A stretch of 64,000 bases of DNA from Paracoccus sp. PAMC 22219 (GTDB lineage Bacteria > Pseudomonadota > Alphaproteobacteria > Rhodobacterales > Rhodobacteraceae). Of the stretch, positions 17,400-26,634 are shown piece after piece. Made by a program: the position numbers and the translations under genes. Location: NCBI RefSeq assembly GCF_000787695.1, contig NZ_BBPH01000009.1, positions 1-64,000 on the forward strand. The letters are read 5' to 3'. Each line of letters opens with the position of its first letter. The first letter of the stretch is position 1. The notes under the pieces are model-generated. The model saw only the letters and a list, made by a program, of their open reading frames with translations, had not been told where the DNA came from and made no database searches.

Positions 17400-18626
17400 T
17401 CAGCCCGCGATGAAATGCGGCTTGAAGCGCGACAGGTCCTGGGTGATGCGGGCGCGATCCTCGCGGATGCCGATGCCCGCGCAGGCATCGCCCACGATCC
17501 AGGCACCGATCACCGGGCGGAACCCCTCGAATTCGGGCAGCGGGTGATAGGCCTGCACGATCCGCGCATGGCCGTCGTAATCGTGGTTCTCGGACGCCTC
17601 GGTAACCGCGCCGTTCTCGACGATGACCACGCCCGCGCCTTCGCGCGAAAAGATCGGCTTGACCACGTGGGCGGCGCGGAACTGGTCCGCGACGCGACCA
17701 AAGGCCTGGGCCACGGACGGGTCAGGCTGGCCGCCCTCGACCAGGGCCGGGGCCACGTCGTCGGCGAAGAACGCGGGCAGCAGGTTCGGGTGACCCTCGA
17801 ACATCTCCCACAGGACGGGCAGCAGGCCCTTGTTCGACACGACGGCCTTCCAGGCGGGTTCCAGGAACATGCAGCCCGACCCCGCGATATGGCGGGCATA
17901 GTCGTCGGCCAGCAGATCCTCCCACGGATACAGCTTGAACAGCGTGCCGATCACGCGGTCCTCGGCGTCCAGGAACTGACCCTCCTTGCTGACGGCCAGC
18001 TTGTCCAGGTCGGTGTAATGCGCGCCCAACCCGGCCTCGCGCGCGGCCCAGGCCATCGATTCGACGGTGGCATAGTCTTCGGCATTGTTCGCGACGGCGG
18101 TGAAATGGATGTCTGTGTTCGGCGCGAACAATCCGCGGAACCGTTCGACCAGCGCCTCGTGGATGCCGTTGAACTGGTCGGCCCCTTCGGGCAGATGCCC
18201 CGCCGCCAGCTGATCCTCCAGCCACTGCCACTGGAACGCCGCTGATTCGTACAGCGAGGTCGGCGTGTCGGCGTTGTATTCCAGCAGCTTGGCCGGACCC
18301 GTGCCGTCATAGACCAGGTCCATGCGGCCATAGATCTCGGGCTCGGCCCGCGCCCAGCTGTCGGCGACCAGCGCGTGATGCGCCTGCGGGATGCCCAATC
18401 GCGTCATCAGCGCCGGGTCGGCCACGATGCGATCGACCGCCTGGCGCACCATCGCGTGCAGTTCAGTCGCGGGGCCTTCCAGGTCGTCCTCGATCTGGGC
18501 CAGCGTGAACTGATAGGCGGTGGTTTCGTCCCAGTAGGGCTCGCCATGCATATGGGCGAAGGTGAAACCGACATCGGCGGCCTTGGCGGCCAGGTCGGGG
18601 CGTTCGGGAAGGGTGATCTTGCGCAT
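17400..18626 (-). CDS. ygiC: YgiC-type glutathionylspermidine synthase-like ATP-grasp protein
   Basis: 408-residue ATP-grasp ligase of the glutathionylspermidine synthase C-terminal-domain family, without an amidase domain. Conserved blocks are HGEPYWDET, LLEYNADTPTSLYESAAFQW, FKLYPWEDLL, LEPAWKAVVSNKGLLPVLWE, KPIFSREGAGV and GIGIREDRARITQDLSRF. E. coli YgiC has the same fold but its substrate is uncertain; amine-to-peptide ligation is inferred. The start at 18626 (MRKITLPERPDL) matches the family start; the open frame continues upstream through the tRNA and is not coding there. First gene of a probable operon with ygiB and gntK. Confidence 0.85.
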   Translation of the reverse strand: MRKITLPERPDLAAKAADVGFTFAHMHGEPYWDETTAYQFTLAQIEDDLEGPATELHAMVRQAVDRIVADPALMTRLGIPQAHHALVADSWARAEPEIYGRMDLVYDGTGPAKLLEYNADTPTSLYESAAFQWQWLEDQLAAGHLPEGADQFNGIHEALVERFRGLFAPNTDIHFTAVANNAEDYATVESMAWAAREAGLGAHYTDLDKLAVSKEGQFLDAEDRVIGTLFKLYPWEDLLADDYARHIAGSGCMFLEPAWKAVVSNKGLLPVLWEMFEGHPNLLPAFFADDVAPALVEGGQPDPSVAQAFGRVADQFRAAHVVKPIFSREGAGVVIVENGAVTEASENHDYDGHARIVQAYHPLPEFEGFRPVIGAWIVGDACAGIGIREDRARITQDLSRFKPHFIAG

Positions 18627-18750
18627 GCCCAAGATGTAGCCGCTGCGCGCCCCAAGGACCAGTGCCCCGGATGTCGCGCGGGTGAATTCCCCGGCATCGT
18701 GCATGCCGATCGCCGCGGGCGGCTGGTGGTCTGCAGATTGGAGGATACAG

Positions 18751-18826
18751 TGGTGAGCCCAACAGGATTCGAACCTGTGACCCACTGATTAAAAGTCAGT
18801 TGCTCTACCAACTGAGCTATGGGCCC
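18751..18826 (-). tRNA. tRNA-Lys (anticodon TTT)
   Basis: On the minus strand a 76-base tRNA begins GGGCCCATAGCTCAG and ends with an encoded CCA. The acceptor stem (GGGCCCA with TGGGCTC, one G-U), D arm, anticodon stem ACTGA/TCAGT with loop CTTTTAA, and T arm GGTTCGAATC are all intact. The anticodon reads TTT, so it decodes AAA/AAG. Confidence 0.97.
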
Positions 18827-18838
18827 ATCACGAGGCGG

Positions 18839-18867
18839 TTCCTAGGGGGGGTGGCCGGTGGCGTCAA
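18839..18867 (-). promoter_or_regulatory. promoter of tRNA-Lys
   Basis: On the minus strand TTGACG (18862-18867) is followed by a 17-base spacer and TAGGAA (18839-18844), about 12 bases before the mature tRNA 5' end. This is the expected housekeeping-sigma layout for a strong tRNA promoter. Confidence 0.6.
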
Positions 18868-18921
18868 GCGGAAAAATCAACCCATCTGGCGGAATCGGTC
18901 CGTGCGGCCTATATCGCGGCC

Positions 18922-19748
18922 ATGACGCATTCTCATTCGACCGGGCTGCCCTTTCTCAAGATGCACGGGCTGGGCAACGACTTTGTGGTACTGGATCTGC
19001 GCGGCGGGCTGGCCCGGCCTGACGCGGGCCTTGTCGCGCGCATCGCGGACCGGCACCGGGGCGTGGGCTTCGACCAGCTGGCCGGGGTCGAGGATTGCGA
19101 TGACGCCGACGCGCGGCTGGTCTTCTGGAACGCCGACGGCTCGCTGTCGGCGCCTGCGGCAATGCCACGCGCTGCATCGCGCGCTGGCTGATGGACCAGA
19201 CGGGGGCCGCGACGCTGCGCCTGCGTACCGATCACGGCGTCCTGTCGGCCGAGGATGCAGGGGCTGGGCTGACCCGCGTGAACATGGGGGCCCCGGTGCT
19301 GGACTGGCAGGCGATCCCGCTTGCGCGCGATGTCGACATCGACCATCTGCCGATCGCGGGCGATCCCGCGGCGACGGGGATGGGCAATCCGCACGTGACA
19401 TTCTTCGTGCCCGACGCGGACGCGGTCGAACTGGATCGGTTCGGCCCGGAACACGAACATCACCCGCTGTATCCCCAACGCACCAATGTCGAGGTCGTGC
19501 AGGTCCTGTCGCGCGACGCGATCCGGCTGCGGATCTGGGAACGCGGGACAGGGCCGACGCTGGCATCCGGGTCGTGTTCCTGTGCGGCGGTGGTGGCCGC
19601 CGTGCGGCGCGGGCTGACGGATCGGCGGGTGACCGTGCATGTGCCGGGTGGGCAACTTCTGATCGACTGGCGCGAGGACGGCGTCTGGATGGAGGGTCCG
19701 ACCGCCATCGTGTTCGAAGGGGTCCTGACGCCCGCGTGGCTGGCATGA
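18922..19748 (+). CDS. dapF: diaminopimelate epimerase (one frame break)
   Basis: Epimerase (EC 5.1.1.7) converting LL- to meso-diaminopimelate for lysine and peptidoglycan. The N-terminus has the family block [15 protein letters not shown]. The frame breaks at 19149-19150, exactly in front of the first catalytic cysteine: GG should be GGG to give [14 protein letters not shown]. The second half has [18 protein letters not shown] and the second active-site region [15 protein letters not shown]. Restored length is 275. Because the enzyme is normally essential, the break is probably a sequence error. The TGA overlaps the mtaB start. Confidence 0.92.
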
Positions 19749-20998
19749 GCGCGCCGATCTTCTCCACCCTGGGCTGTCGCCTGAACGCCTATGAGACCGA
19801 GGCCATGCGCGAGATGGCCGTGGCTGCGGGCCTGTCCGGCGCGGTCGTTGTGAACACCTGTGCCGTCACCGCCGAGGCCGTGCGCAAGGCCCGCCAGGAG
19901 ATCCGCCGTCTGTCGCGCGAGAATCCGGGCGTGCCGGTCATCGTCACCGGCTGCGCCGCCCAGACCGAGCCCGAGACCTTTGCCGCCATGCCCGAGGTCA
20001 CCAAGGTCATCGGCAATCACGAGAAGATGCAGCCCGCCACCTGGGCGACCTCGCGCGCCCCCGACCTGATCGGCGACACCGAAAAGGTCATCGTGGACGA
20101 CATCATGTCGGTGCGGGAAACTGCAGGCCATCTGATCGACGGGTTCGGGCGGCACCGCGCCTATGTGCAGGTCCAGAACGGCTGCGATCACCGCTGCACC
20201 TTCTGCATCATCCCCTTCGGGCGCGGCAATTCGCGGTCCGTACCCGCAGGCGTGGTGATCGAGCAGATCAAGCGCCTGGTCGGGCGCGGCTTCAACGAGG
20301 TCGTGCTGACCGGGGTGGACCTGACCAGCTGGGGCGCCGATCTGCCGGGCACGCCGCGGCTTGGCGATCTGGTCATGCGCATCCTGCGGCTGGTGCCGGA
20401 CCTGCCGCGTTTGCGCATCAGTTCGATCGATTCGATCGAGGCGGACGAGAACCTGATGCTGGCCATCGCGTCTGAGCCGCGCCTGATGCCGCATCTGCAC
20501 CTGTCGCTGCAGGCGGGCGACGACATGATCCTGAAGCGGATGAAGCGCCGCCACCTGCGCGACGACGCCATCGCCTTTTGCGAGGAGGCGCGGCGGCTGC
20601 GTCCCGACATGGTGTTCGGCGCCGACATCATCGCCGGCTTCCCGACCGAGACCGAGGCGATGTTCGACAATTCGCTGAAGCTGGTTCAGGATTGCGGTCT
20701 GACCTTCCTGCATGTCTTTCCCTATTCGGCGCGCAAGGGCACGCCCGCCGCGCGCATGCCCGCCGTGGCAGGCCCGGCGATCCGCGACCGGGCCGCGCGT
20801 CTGCGGGCGGCGGGCGACGCGGCGCTGCGCACGCATCTGCAGGCGCAGGTCGGCCGCACGCACCGTGTCCTGACCGAAGGTCCACGCCTTGGCCGGACCG
20901 AGCAGTTCACCGAGGTGACCTTTGCCAGCGACCAGCCCGAAGGCGCGTTGATGACACTGACCGTCGCGGGTCATGATGGCCAGCGGCTGACGGTCTGA
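19745..20998 (+). CDS. mtaB: tRNA t6A37 methylthiotransferase MtaB
   Basis: Radical SAM enzyme that adds a methylthio group to N6-threonylcarbamoyl-adenosine 37 in tRNAs reading ANN codons. It has the two clusters of the methylthiotransferase family: cysteines about 11, 39 and 70 (STLGCRLN, VNTCAVT, VTGCAAQ) in the UPF0004 domain and the radical SAM triad C147-x3-C151-x2-C154 (GCDHRCTFC). A C-terminal TRAM-like domain follows. 417 residues, uninterrupted. It overlaps dapF by four bases. It is assigned to MtaB and not MiaB because of the GCRLN N-terminus and overall length; RimO is excluded by the same marks. Confidence 0.88.
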   Translation: MSAPIFSTLGCRLNAYETEAMREMAVAAGLSGAVVVNTCAVTAEAVRKARQEIRRLSRENPGVPVIVTGCAAQTEPETFAAMPEVTKVIGNHEKMQPATWATSRAPDLIGDTEKVIVDDIMSVRETAGHLIDGFGRHRAYVQVQNGCDHRCTFCIIPFGRGNSRSVPAGVVIEQIKRLVGRGFNEVVLTGVDLTSWGADLPGTPRLGDLVMRILRLVPDLPRLRISSIDSIEADENLMLAIASEPRLMPHLHLSLQAGDDMILKRMKRRHLRDDAIAFCEEARRLRPDMVFGADIIAGFPTETEAMFDNSLKLVQDCGLTFLHVFPYSARKGTPAARMPAVAGPAIRDRAARLRAAGDAALRTHLQAQVGRTHRVLTEGPRLGRTEQFTEVTFASDQPEGALMTLTVAGHDGQRLTV

Positions 20999-21009
20999 GC
21001 GGCGTCGCA

Positions 21010-21046
21010 GGGGGCGCTGCCCCCGCCCTTCGGGCTCCCCCGGGGT
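21010..21046. repeat. G/C hairpin cluster, intergenic repeat type
   Basis: Directly after mtaB three short inverted repeats follow one another: GGGGGC-GCT-GCCCCC (21010-21024), GCCC-TTC-GGGC (21025-21035) and CCCCC/GGGG (21037-21045), then GGTATTTG. Strings of this kind recur between genes in Rhodobacteraceae (from memory, not checked). It may end mtaB transcription although no T tract follows. Confidence 0.5.
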
Positions 21047-21071
21047 ATTTGCGCAACAGAGAAATGGCGGG

Positions 21072-21100
21072 TTGTCGGGATGCGCGGGGGCTTCTAGCCT
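21072..21100 (+). promoter_or_regulatory. promoter of the deacetylase-dxs operon
   Basis: TTGTCG (21072-21077), 17 bases, TAGCCT (21095-21100). A start about seven bases later leaves a short leader with GGAGGAG right before the ATG at 21120. It would drive the deacetylase, xseB, ispA and dxs. Confidence 0.5.
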
Positions 21101-21119
21101 GTTCTTCCGGAGGAGATGA

Positions 21120-22033
21120 ATGACCGTGATCCTGTATTCCCATGACAGCGCCCGCCGCCATGTGACGCCCGACGGCCACCCCGAGCAGGTGGCGCGATAT
21201 GATGCCGTGATGGCGGCGCTGGAGGGCCTGCCGCTGGATCGGCGAGAGGCGCCCGTGGCCGACGATGCGAGGTGCTGCGGTGCCATCCGGCCGCCTATCT
21301 GCAGGGGCTGCGCGATGCGGTGCCGCAGACGGGCACGCGCCAGATCGATGCCGATACGCATCTGTCGCCGGGCAGCCTGGAGCCCGCGTTGCGTGCCGTG
21401 GGCGGGGCCTGCGCGGCGGTCGATGCGGTGTTGGCGGGCGAGGCGCGGTCGGCCTTTGTCGCCATGCGCCCGCCGGGGCACCATGCCGAGGCCGAGGTTT
21501 CCATGGGGTTCTGCCTGTTCGGCACCGTGGCGATCGCGGCGAAACGGGCACTGGATCATCACGGGCTGGAACGGGTCGCGGTGCTGGATTTCGACGTGCA
21601 TCACGGCAACGGCACCCAAGCCCTGCTGTGGGACGAGGCGCGGGTGCTGTTCGTCAGCAGCCAGCAGTCGCCTTTGTGGCCCGGCACTGGCGCGGCGTCA
21701 GAACGGGGCGTGCATGGGCAGGTGGTGAACCTGCCGCTGTCGCCGGGATCGGACGGGGTGCTGGCGCTGTCGGAATGGCGCGGCGCGCTGGCGCAGGTGC
21801 GCGACCTTGCGCCGCAGCTGGTGCTGATCTCGGCCGGGTTCGACGCGCATCGCGACGATCCGCTGGCCCAGCTGGAGTGGGACGACGACGATTACGCCAC
21901 CCTGACGCGCGAGATCCTGGACGCGGCGGGCGGGGCCCCGGTGGTATCCTGCCTGGAAGGCGGCTATGATCTGAACGCCTTGGGCCGCAGCGTGCGGGCC
22001 CATGTCGATGTGCTGCTGGAGGCCGACGCATGA
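21120..22033 (+). CDS. histone deacetylase family protein (one frame break)
   Basis: Zinc-dependent deacetylase-like protein of the AcuC/HDAC superfamily, about 304 residues, cytoplasmic. Landmarks are RPPGHHAEAEVSMGFCLF (active-site His pair), VLDFDVHHGNGTQ (metal ligands), the ISAGFDAHRDDPL motif and ...SCLEGGYDLNALGRS near the end. The frame breaks near 21268: one missing base turns the expected ADDAEVLRCHPAAYLQGL into a wrong frame. The substrate is unknown; bacterial members act on acetylated polyamines, acetoin-utilisation proteins or other acyl-amides. It is the first gene before xseB, ispA and dxs and overlaps xseB by four bases. Confidence 0.88.
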
Positions 22034-22266
22034 GCGATATCAACACCCTCTCGTTCGAGGAGGCCATGCGCGAGCTGGAGGCCACGGTCGGCAAGCTGGA
22101 GACCGGAGAGGCGACGCTGGAGGAATCCATCGCGCTGTACGAACGCGGTGCCGCCTTGCGTGCCCATTGCGAGACCCGCCTGCGCGAGGCCGAGGAGCGC
22201 GTCGAGAAGATCACCCTGGCCGCCAACGGCCAGCCCGCCGGCACCACCCCCGTCGAGGGCCTGTGA
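22030..22266 (+). CDS. xseB: exodeoxyribonuclease VII small subunit
   Basis: 78-residue helical subunit (EC 3.1.11.6) that coats the coiled-coil arm of XseA to form the single-strand-specific nuclease. The sequence has the family signature FEEAMRELEATVGKLETGEA followed by LEESIALYERGAALRAHCE. It overlaps the deacetylase stop (ATGA) and the ispA start (TGATG). xseA is not in the window. The link to ispA-dxs is a common bacterial arrangement. Confidence 0.93.
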   Translation: MSDINTLSFEEAMRELEATVGKLETGEATLEESIALYERGAALRAHCETRLREAEERVEKITLAANGQPAGTTPVEGL

Positions 22267-23128
22267 TGCAGGACCGCCTTGCGCGTGTCCGCACCGAGGT
22301 TCAGGCCGAGCTGGACCGCGCCATCGCGGCGCTGCCGCCCGGCGATCTGCGCGATGCGATGGCCTATGCGGTCCAGGGGGGCAAGCGCCTGCGGGCCTTT
22401 CTGGTGATGGAATCGGCACGCCTGCACGGGGTGTCCGACGATGCCGCCCTGCCGGTCGCGGCGGCGGTCGAGGCGCTGCATGCCTATAGCCTGGTCCATG
22501 ACGACTTGCCCGCGATGGACGACGACGACCTGCGGCGCGGCCAGCCGACCGTGCATGTCAAGTGGACCGATGCGACCGCGATCCTGGCCGGCGACGCGTT
22601 GCAGACGCTGGCGTTTCAGCTGCTGACCGATCCGCGCATCGGCGCGGCTGATGCCCAGGTGCGGCTGGTGGCGGCGCTGGCGCAGGCCTCGGGGGCTGCG
22701 GGCATGGTCTGGGGGCAGGCGCTGGACATCGCGGCGGAAACGGCGGGCACGCCGCTGGACCTGGACGCCATCACCGAATTGCAGGGCGGCAAGACCGGCG
22801 CGCTGATCCGCTTTGCCGCGACCGCCGGACCGCTTATCGCGGGCGACGACCCCGTGGCGCTGGACCGTTATGCCGTGGCCCTGGGCCTGGCCTTCCAGAT
22901 CGCGACGACATCCTGGACGTGACCGGTGACGAGGCCGTCACCGGCAAGCGCGTCGGCAAGGATGCCGGGGCCGGCAAGGCGACCTTTGTGTCGCTGATGG
23001 GCCTGGCCGGCGCCCAAGCCGAGGCGCGGCGACGTGTCGCCGTGGGCACCGATGCGCTGTCGCAATATGGTGATGCCGCCGGGAACTTGCACGATCTCGC
23101 GCGTTTCGTTATCGAGCGCGACACTTGA
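22266..23128 (+). CDS. ispA: farnesyl diphosphate synthase, polyprenyl synthetase family (one frame break)
   Basis: Prenyltransferase (EC 2.5.1.1/2.5.1.10) joining DMAPP and IPP to geranyl and farnesyl diphosphate. Landmarks: [12 protein letters not shown], the first aspartate-rich motif [28 protein letters not shown], and the second aspartate motif. That second motif is split by the frame break near 22903, where one missing C converts [12 protein letters not shown] into another frame. The end continues as [20 protein letters not shown]. Restored length is 287, normal for FPP synthase of the bacterial type. Upstream of dxs, so two steps of isoprenoid synthesis are co-transcribed. Confidence 0.92.
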
Positions 23129-23153
23129 CGCCCGCCCCGGAGGAGGGCCAGCC

Positions 23154-25079
23154 ATGACCGATCGACCCAAGACGCCGATTCTGGACAGCGTTAGCCTGCC
23201 GTCGGATCTGAAGACCCTGACCGATGCGCAACTGCGCCAGCTTGCCGACGAGCTGCGGGCCGAGACGATCAGCGCCGTCAGCGTGACCGGCGGCCATCTG
23301 GGCGCGGGCCTGGGCGTGGTCGAGCTGACCGTCGCCCTGCATGCCGTGTTCGACACGCCGCGCGACAAGCTGATCTGGGACGTGGGCCACCAGTGCTATC
23401 CGCACAAGATCCTGACCGGGCGGCGCGACCGCATCCGCACGCTGCGCATGGGCGGGGGCCTTGCGGGGTTCACCAAGCGGACGGAAAGCCCCTATGACCC
23501 GTTCGGGGCGGGGCATTCGTCGACCTCGATCAGCGCGGCCCTGGGCTTTGCGATGGCGCGGGAACTGGGCGGCGATCCGGGCGATGCGATCGCGGTCATC
23601 GGCGACGGCGCTATGAGCGCGGGCATGGCCTATGAGGCGCTGAACAACGCGGGACACGAGGGCAAGCGCCTGTTCGTCATCCTGAACGACAACGAGATGT
23701 CCATCGCGCCCCCGGTCGGCGCCATGTCGTCCTATCTGACGCGTCTTTATGCGGGCGGTCCGTTCCAGGAATTGAAGGCCGCGGCCAAGGGTGCCGTGGG
23801 CCTGCTGCCCGACGCCCTGCAGGAGGGCGCGCGCCGCGCCAAGGAGATGCTCAAGGGCATGGCCGTCGGTGGCACCCTGTTCGAGGAGCTGGGCTTTTCG
23901 TATATCGGCCCGGTCGACGGGCACGACATGGAACTGCTGCTGCCGCTGCTGCGCACCGTGCGGGCGCGGGCTGACGGGCCGGTCCTGATCCACGTGGTGA
24001 CCAAGAAGGGCAAGGGCTATGCCCCGGCCGAGGCCGCCGCGGACAAGGGTCATGCGACCGCCAAGTTCGACGTGATCACCGGCGTGCAGGCCAAGGCCAA
24101 ATCGAACGCGCCCAGCTATACCGCCGTCTTTGCGCAGGCGCTGATCGATCAGGCCGGTCACGACGACCGCATCCTGGGGGTCACTGCCGCCATGCCGGAC
24201 GGGACGGGCCTGAAACAGTTCGCGCAGCGGTTCCCGCGGCGCTGTTTCGACGTGGGCATCGCCGAACAGCATGCCGTGACCTTTGCCGCCGGTCTGGCCG
24301 CGGGGGGCATGAAGCCGTTCGTCGCGATCTATTCGACCTTCCTGCAGCGCGGCTATGATCAAATCGTGCATGACGTGGCGGTCCAGAACCTGCCAGTGCG
24401 GTTCGCGATCGACCGCGCCGGTCTGGTGGGCCAGGACGGACCGACCCATTCGGGCGCCTATGACACCGCGTTCCTGGCCAACCTGCCGGGATTTGTGGTG
24501 ATGGCCGCCGCCGACGAGGCCGAGCTGGTCCACATGGTCGCCACGGCCGCCGCCCATGACAGCGGCCCCATCGCCTTCCGCTTTCCGCGCGGAGAGGGCA
24601 CCGGGGTCGAGATGCCCGAGCGTGGCCAGATCCTGCCCATCGGCAAGGGGCGCATGATCGCCGAGGGCAAGGGCGTGGCCATTCTGTCCTTCGGCACCCG
24701 CCTGTCCGAGGTGATGACCGCCCGCGAGGCGCTGATGGCCCGCGGCATCACCCCGACCGTGGCCGATGCGCGCTTTGCCAAGCCGCTGGACCGCGATCTG
24801 ATCCTGGCCTTGGCCCGCGATCACGAGGCGCTGATCACCATCGAGGAGGGCGCTGTCGGCGGTTTCGGCAGCCATGTCGCGCATCTGCTGGCCGAGGAGG
24901 GCGCCTTTGACCAAGGGTTGCGGTTCCGGTCGATGGTCTTGCCGGACGCGTTCGTCGACCATGACGCGCCGCGGGCGATGTATGACAGCAGCTGCCTGAA
25001 CGCCCAGCATATCGAGGACAAGGTCCTGTCCGTGATGGGCGTCCAGTCACTGGCCGCGCGGCGCACCGACCGCGCCTGA
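23154..25079 (+). CDS. dxs: 1-deoxy-D-xylulose-5-phosphate synthase
   Basis: Thiamine diphosphate enzyme (EC 2.2.1.7), the first and usually rate-limiting step of the MEP isoprenoid pathway. Full length at 641 residues. The N-terminal domain has [18 protein letters not shown] and the ThDP site [20 protein letters not shown]...ILNDNEMSI; the middle domain has [17 protein letters not shown] and the SGAYDTAF region; the C-terminal domain has [16 protein letters not shown] 23154 follows GGAGGAGG at the right distance, so the longer open frame from 23034 is rejected. Confidence 0.96.
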   Translation: MTDRPKTPILDSVSLPSDLKTLTDAQLRQLADELRAETISAVSVTGGHLGAGLGVVELTVALHAVFDTPRDKLIWDVGHQCYPHKILTGRRDRIRTLRMGGGLAGFTKRTESPYDPFGAGHSSTSISAALGFAMARELGGDPGDAIAVIGDGAMSAGMAYEALNNAGHEGKRLFVILNDNEMSIAPPVGAMSSYLTRLYAGGPFQELKAAAKGAVGLLPDALQEGARRAKEMLKGMAVGGTLFEELGFSYIGPVDGHDMELLLPLLRTVRARADGPVLIHVVTKKGKGYAPAEAAADKGHATAKFDVITGVQAKAKSNAPSYTAVFAQALIDQAGHDDRILGVTAAMPDGTGLKQFAQRFPRRCFDVGIAEQHAVTFAAGLAAGGMKPFVAIYSTFLQRGYDQIVHDVAVQNLPVRFAIDRAGLVGQDGPTHSGAYDTAFLANLPGFVVMAAADEAELVHMVATAAAHDSGPIAFRFPRGEGTGVEMPERGQILPIGKGRMIAEGKGVAILSFGTRLSEVMTAREALMARGITPTVADARFAKPLDRDLILALARDHEALITIEEGAVGGFGSHVAHLLAEEGAFDQGLRFRSMVLPDAFVDHDAPRAMYDSSCLNAQHIEDKVLSVMGVQSLAARRTDRA

Positions 25080-25086
25080 TACCTGT

Positions 25087-25113
25087 CGGCTGATCCCCCG
25101 TGGGGGTCAGCCG
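25087..25113. terminator. hairpin between dxs and fliP
   Basis: CGGCTGATCCCCC and GGGGGTCAGCCG form a 12-bp stem with one bulged base and a very small loop. It lies after the dxs stop and overlaps the last codons of convergent fliP. No T tract on either side, so termination is only likely. Confidence 0.4.
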
Positions 25114-25817
25114 GGCGCATAGCTGCGCACCAGCGCGCCCGCGATCATCCCCCAGCCATCCACGACGACGAAGAACGCCAGCTTGAAGGGCAGCGACACC
25201 ACCACCGGGGGCAGCATCATCATGCCCATCGACATCAGCACCGCCGCCACGACCAGATCGATGATCAGGAAGGGCAGGGCGATCAGGAACCCGATCTCGA
25301 ACGCGCGCTGGATTTCGGAGAGCATGAAGGATGGGATCAGCACGGACAGGCGGTCGTCGGGTCCGGTGCCGGGGGCGATCTCGGCCAGGTTGGCCAAGGT
25401 GTCGGGGTCGGTGCGCGCGGCCATGAACCCCTCGAACGGCACGATGCCGCGCTGGAACGCCTCACTGATGTCGATCTGGCCCTGCTGCAGGGGCAGGCCC
25501 GCGACGGTCCATGCCTCGCGCAGGACCGGGTCCATGATGAACCAGGTCAGAAAGATCGCCAGACTGACGATCAGCATGTTCGGCGGCGACTGCTGCAGGC
25601 CAATAGACTGGCGCAGGATGGACAGGACCGTCACGATGAACGGGAATGCGGTCACCATGATCGCGATGCCCGGCGCCAGCGACAGCGCCGTCAGCACCAG
25701 GACCAGCATCACCGCATTGTCGCCCAGACCTGCGCCCAGGGCGCCGCCCAGATCCTGCGCCCACAGCGGCGTGGGCAGCAGGGCCGCGACCGCGACAAGG
25801 GCCGCGGCGCGGATCAC
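25107..25817 (-). CDS. fliP: flagellar type III export protein FliP
   Basis: Core membrane protein of the flagellar export gate (FliP5-FliQ4-FliR1). It begins with a cleavable signal (VIRAAALVAVAALLPTPLWA, read from GTG). The conserved FliP blocks follow: TALSLAPGIAIMVTAFPFIVTV, SPPNMLIVSLAIFLTWFIM, LIPSFMLSEIQRAFEIGFLI and GMMMLPP. The start is set at GTG 25817 because it overlaps the fliN TGA as GTGA; the track's upstream ATG gives an unlikely extension. 236 residues, typical. fliQ is not found beside it. Confidence 0.92.
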   Translation of the reverse strand: MIRAAALVAVAALLPTPLWAQDLGGALGAGLGDNAVMLVLVLTALSLAPGIAIMVTAFPFIVTVLSILRQSIGLQQSPPNMLIVSLAIFLTWFIMDPVLREAWTVAGLPLQQGQIDISEAFQRGIVPFEGFMAARTDPDTLANLAEIAPGTGPDDRLSVLIPSFMLSEIQRAFEIGFLIALPFLIIDLVVAAVLMSMGMMMLPPVVVSLPFKLAFFVVVDGWGMIAGALVRSYAPG

Positions 25818-26071
25818 GCCGCCCCCGTCGCGCCCAGGACGCGCACGCACAGCCGGTCCTCGGCCGAGCCGTCGCCGGTCAGCTCGCCCCGCGCGATGAC
25901 CTTGTCGCCGACGCAGATCTCGACCCCGTCCTCGATCGCCTGGTCCAGGACCAGGATGTCGTCGGCGCGCAACGAGGACAGCTGCGAGACGGTCTGGCGC
26001 GTGCGGCCAAGGCGGATGGTCACCTCGACCTGAATGGTGTCGGTGTCGATCAGATGCTTCAGTGCGTCCAT
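25814..26071 (-). CDS. fliN: flagellar motor switch protein FliN, short form
   Basis: 85-residue protein made up of the single SpoA/surface-presentation domain: VEVTIRLGRTRQTVSQLSSL, then DILVLDQAIEDGVEICVGDKVIARGEL. It forms the lower C-ring that, with FliM and FliG, sets rotation direction and docks FliH. Only the C-terminal domain found in longer FliN proteins is present. ATG 26071 follows AGGAGGACAGC. It overlaps the end of fliH by 13 bases and the start of fliP by four. Confidence 0.85.
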   Translation of the reverse strand: MDALKHLIDTDTIQVEVTIRLGRTRQTVSQLSSLRADDILVLDQAIEDGVEICVGDKVIARGELTGDGSAEDRLCVRVLGATGAA

Positions 26072-26634
26072 GTGCTGTCCTCCTGGGTGATTTCCGCGAT
26101 CAGGGCGCGGATGTCGCCCGCGATGCTGTCGGGGGTAAAGTCGATGTGGCCGCCCTGCAGCGTCACGGTGATCAGGTCCTGCGGCACCGGCGCGATGTCG
26201 ATGCCTTGCAGGCCTGCCTGGGTCAGGCAGCGCCGGACCATGTCGGCCAGCCGATCGCTGCACGCGATGCGCAGGCCGACGGGGTTTGCGCGCTGCGCCA
26301 GATGGGTCAGTTCCGTCTGCAGGGCCTCCTCCAGCCGGCGCGACGACAGCGGCGGCGCCATCAGGTCCAGGATCTGGTGCAGGATCGGGGTCAGGGCATC
26401 GACGGCCTCCTGGCGCAGCTGGCGGCGGCGGGTCTCGTCCGCCGCCAGGCCCGCGGCGACCTGTTCCAAGCTGGCGCCCAGGGCGCGCAGCTGGTCGTCC
26501 TGGGCCTGCGCGCTGGCCTGCGCCATGCCGTCGGCAAAGGCCTGGTCCAGGTCGGCCTGCGTATAGGTCACCTCGACCCCGCGCGCCGCGACAGCGTTCG
26601 AAAAGGATTCAAGTTTGAAGATCGCCAGGCTCAA
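26059..26634 (-). CDS. fliH: flagellar assembly protein FliH-like
   Basis: 191-residue cytoplasmic protein that would tether the export ATPase FliI to the C-ring. The N-terminal half is a charged, Ala/Gln-rich helix (about 25-85); the C-terminal half (about 110-185) has the FliH/YscL-like ANPVGLRIACSDRLADMV and PVPQDLITVTLQGGHIDF. Assigned mainly from position between fliF and fliN and from this layout. The start is TTG 26634, whose last bases overlap the fliF TGA (TTGA), with GGAG and AAGG upstream. Confidence 0.7.
   Translation of the reverse strand: MSLAIFKLESFSNAVAARGVEVTYTQADLDQAFADGMAQASAQAQDDQLRALGASLEQVAAGLAADETRRRQLRQEAVDALTPILHQILDLMAPPLSSRRLEEALQTELTHLAQRANPVGLRIACSDRLADMVRRCLTQAGLQGIDIAPVPQDLITVTLQGGHIDFTPDSIAGDIRALIAEITQEDSTWTH

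Noticed and set aside
18922-19748. dapF as a true pseudogene
   Set aside because: Both halves keep all conserved motifs and the gene is normally essential; one base in a G run restores it.
19460-21619. 719-codon open frame on the minus strand
   Set aside because: It is antisense to dapF, mtaB and the deacetylase, has a His/Gly/Arg-rich composition and no family motif; it is a shadow produced by high GC.
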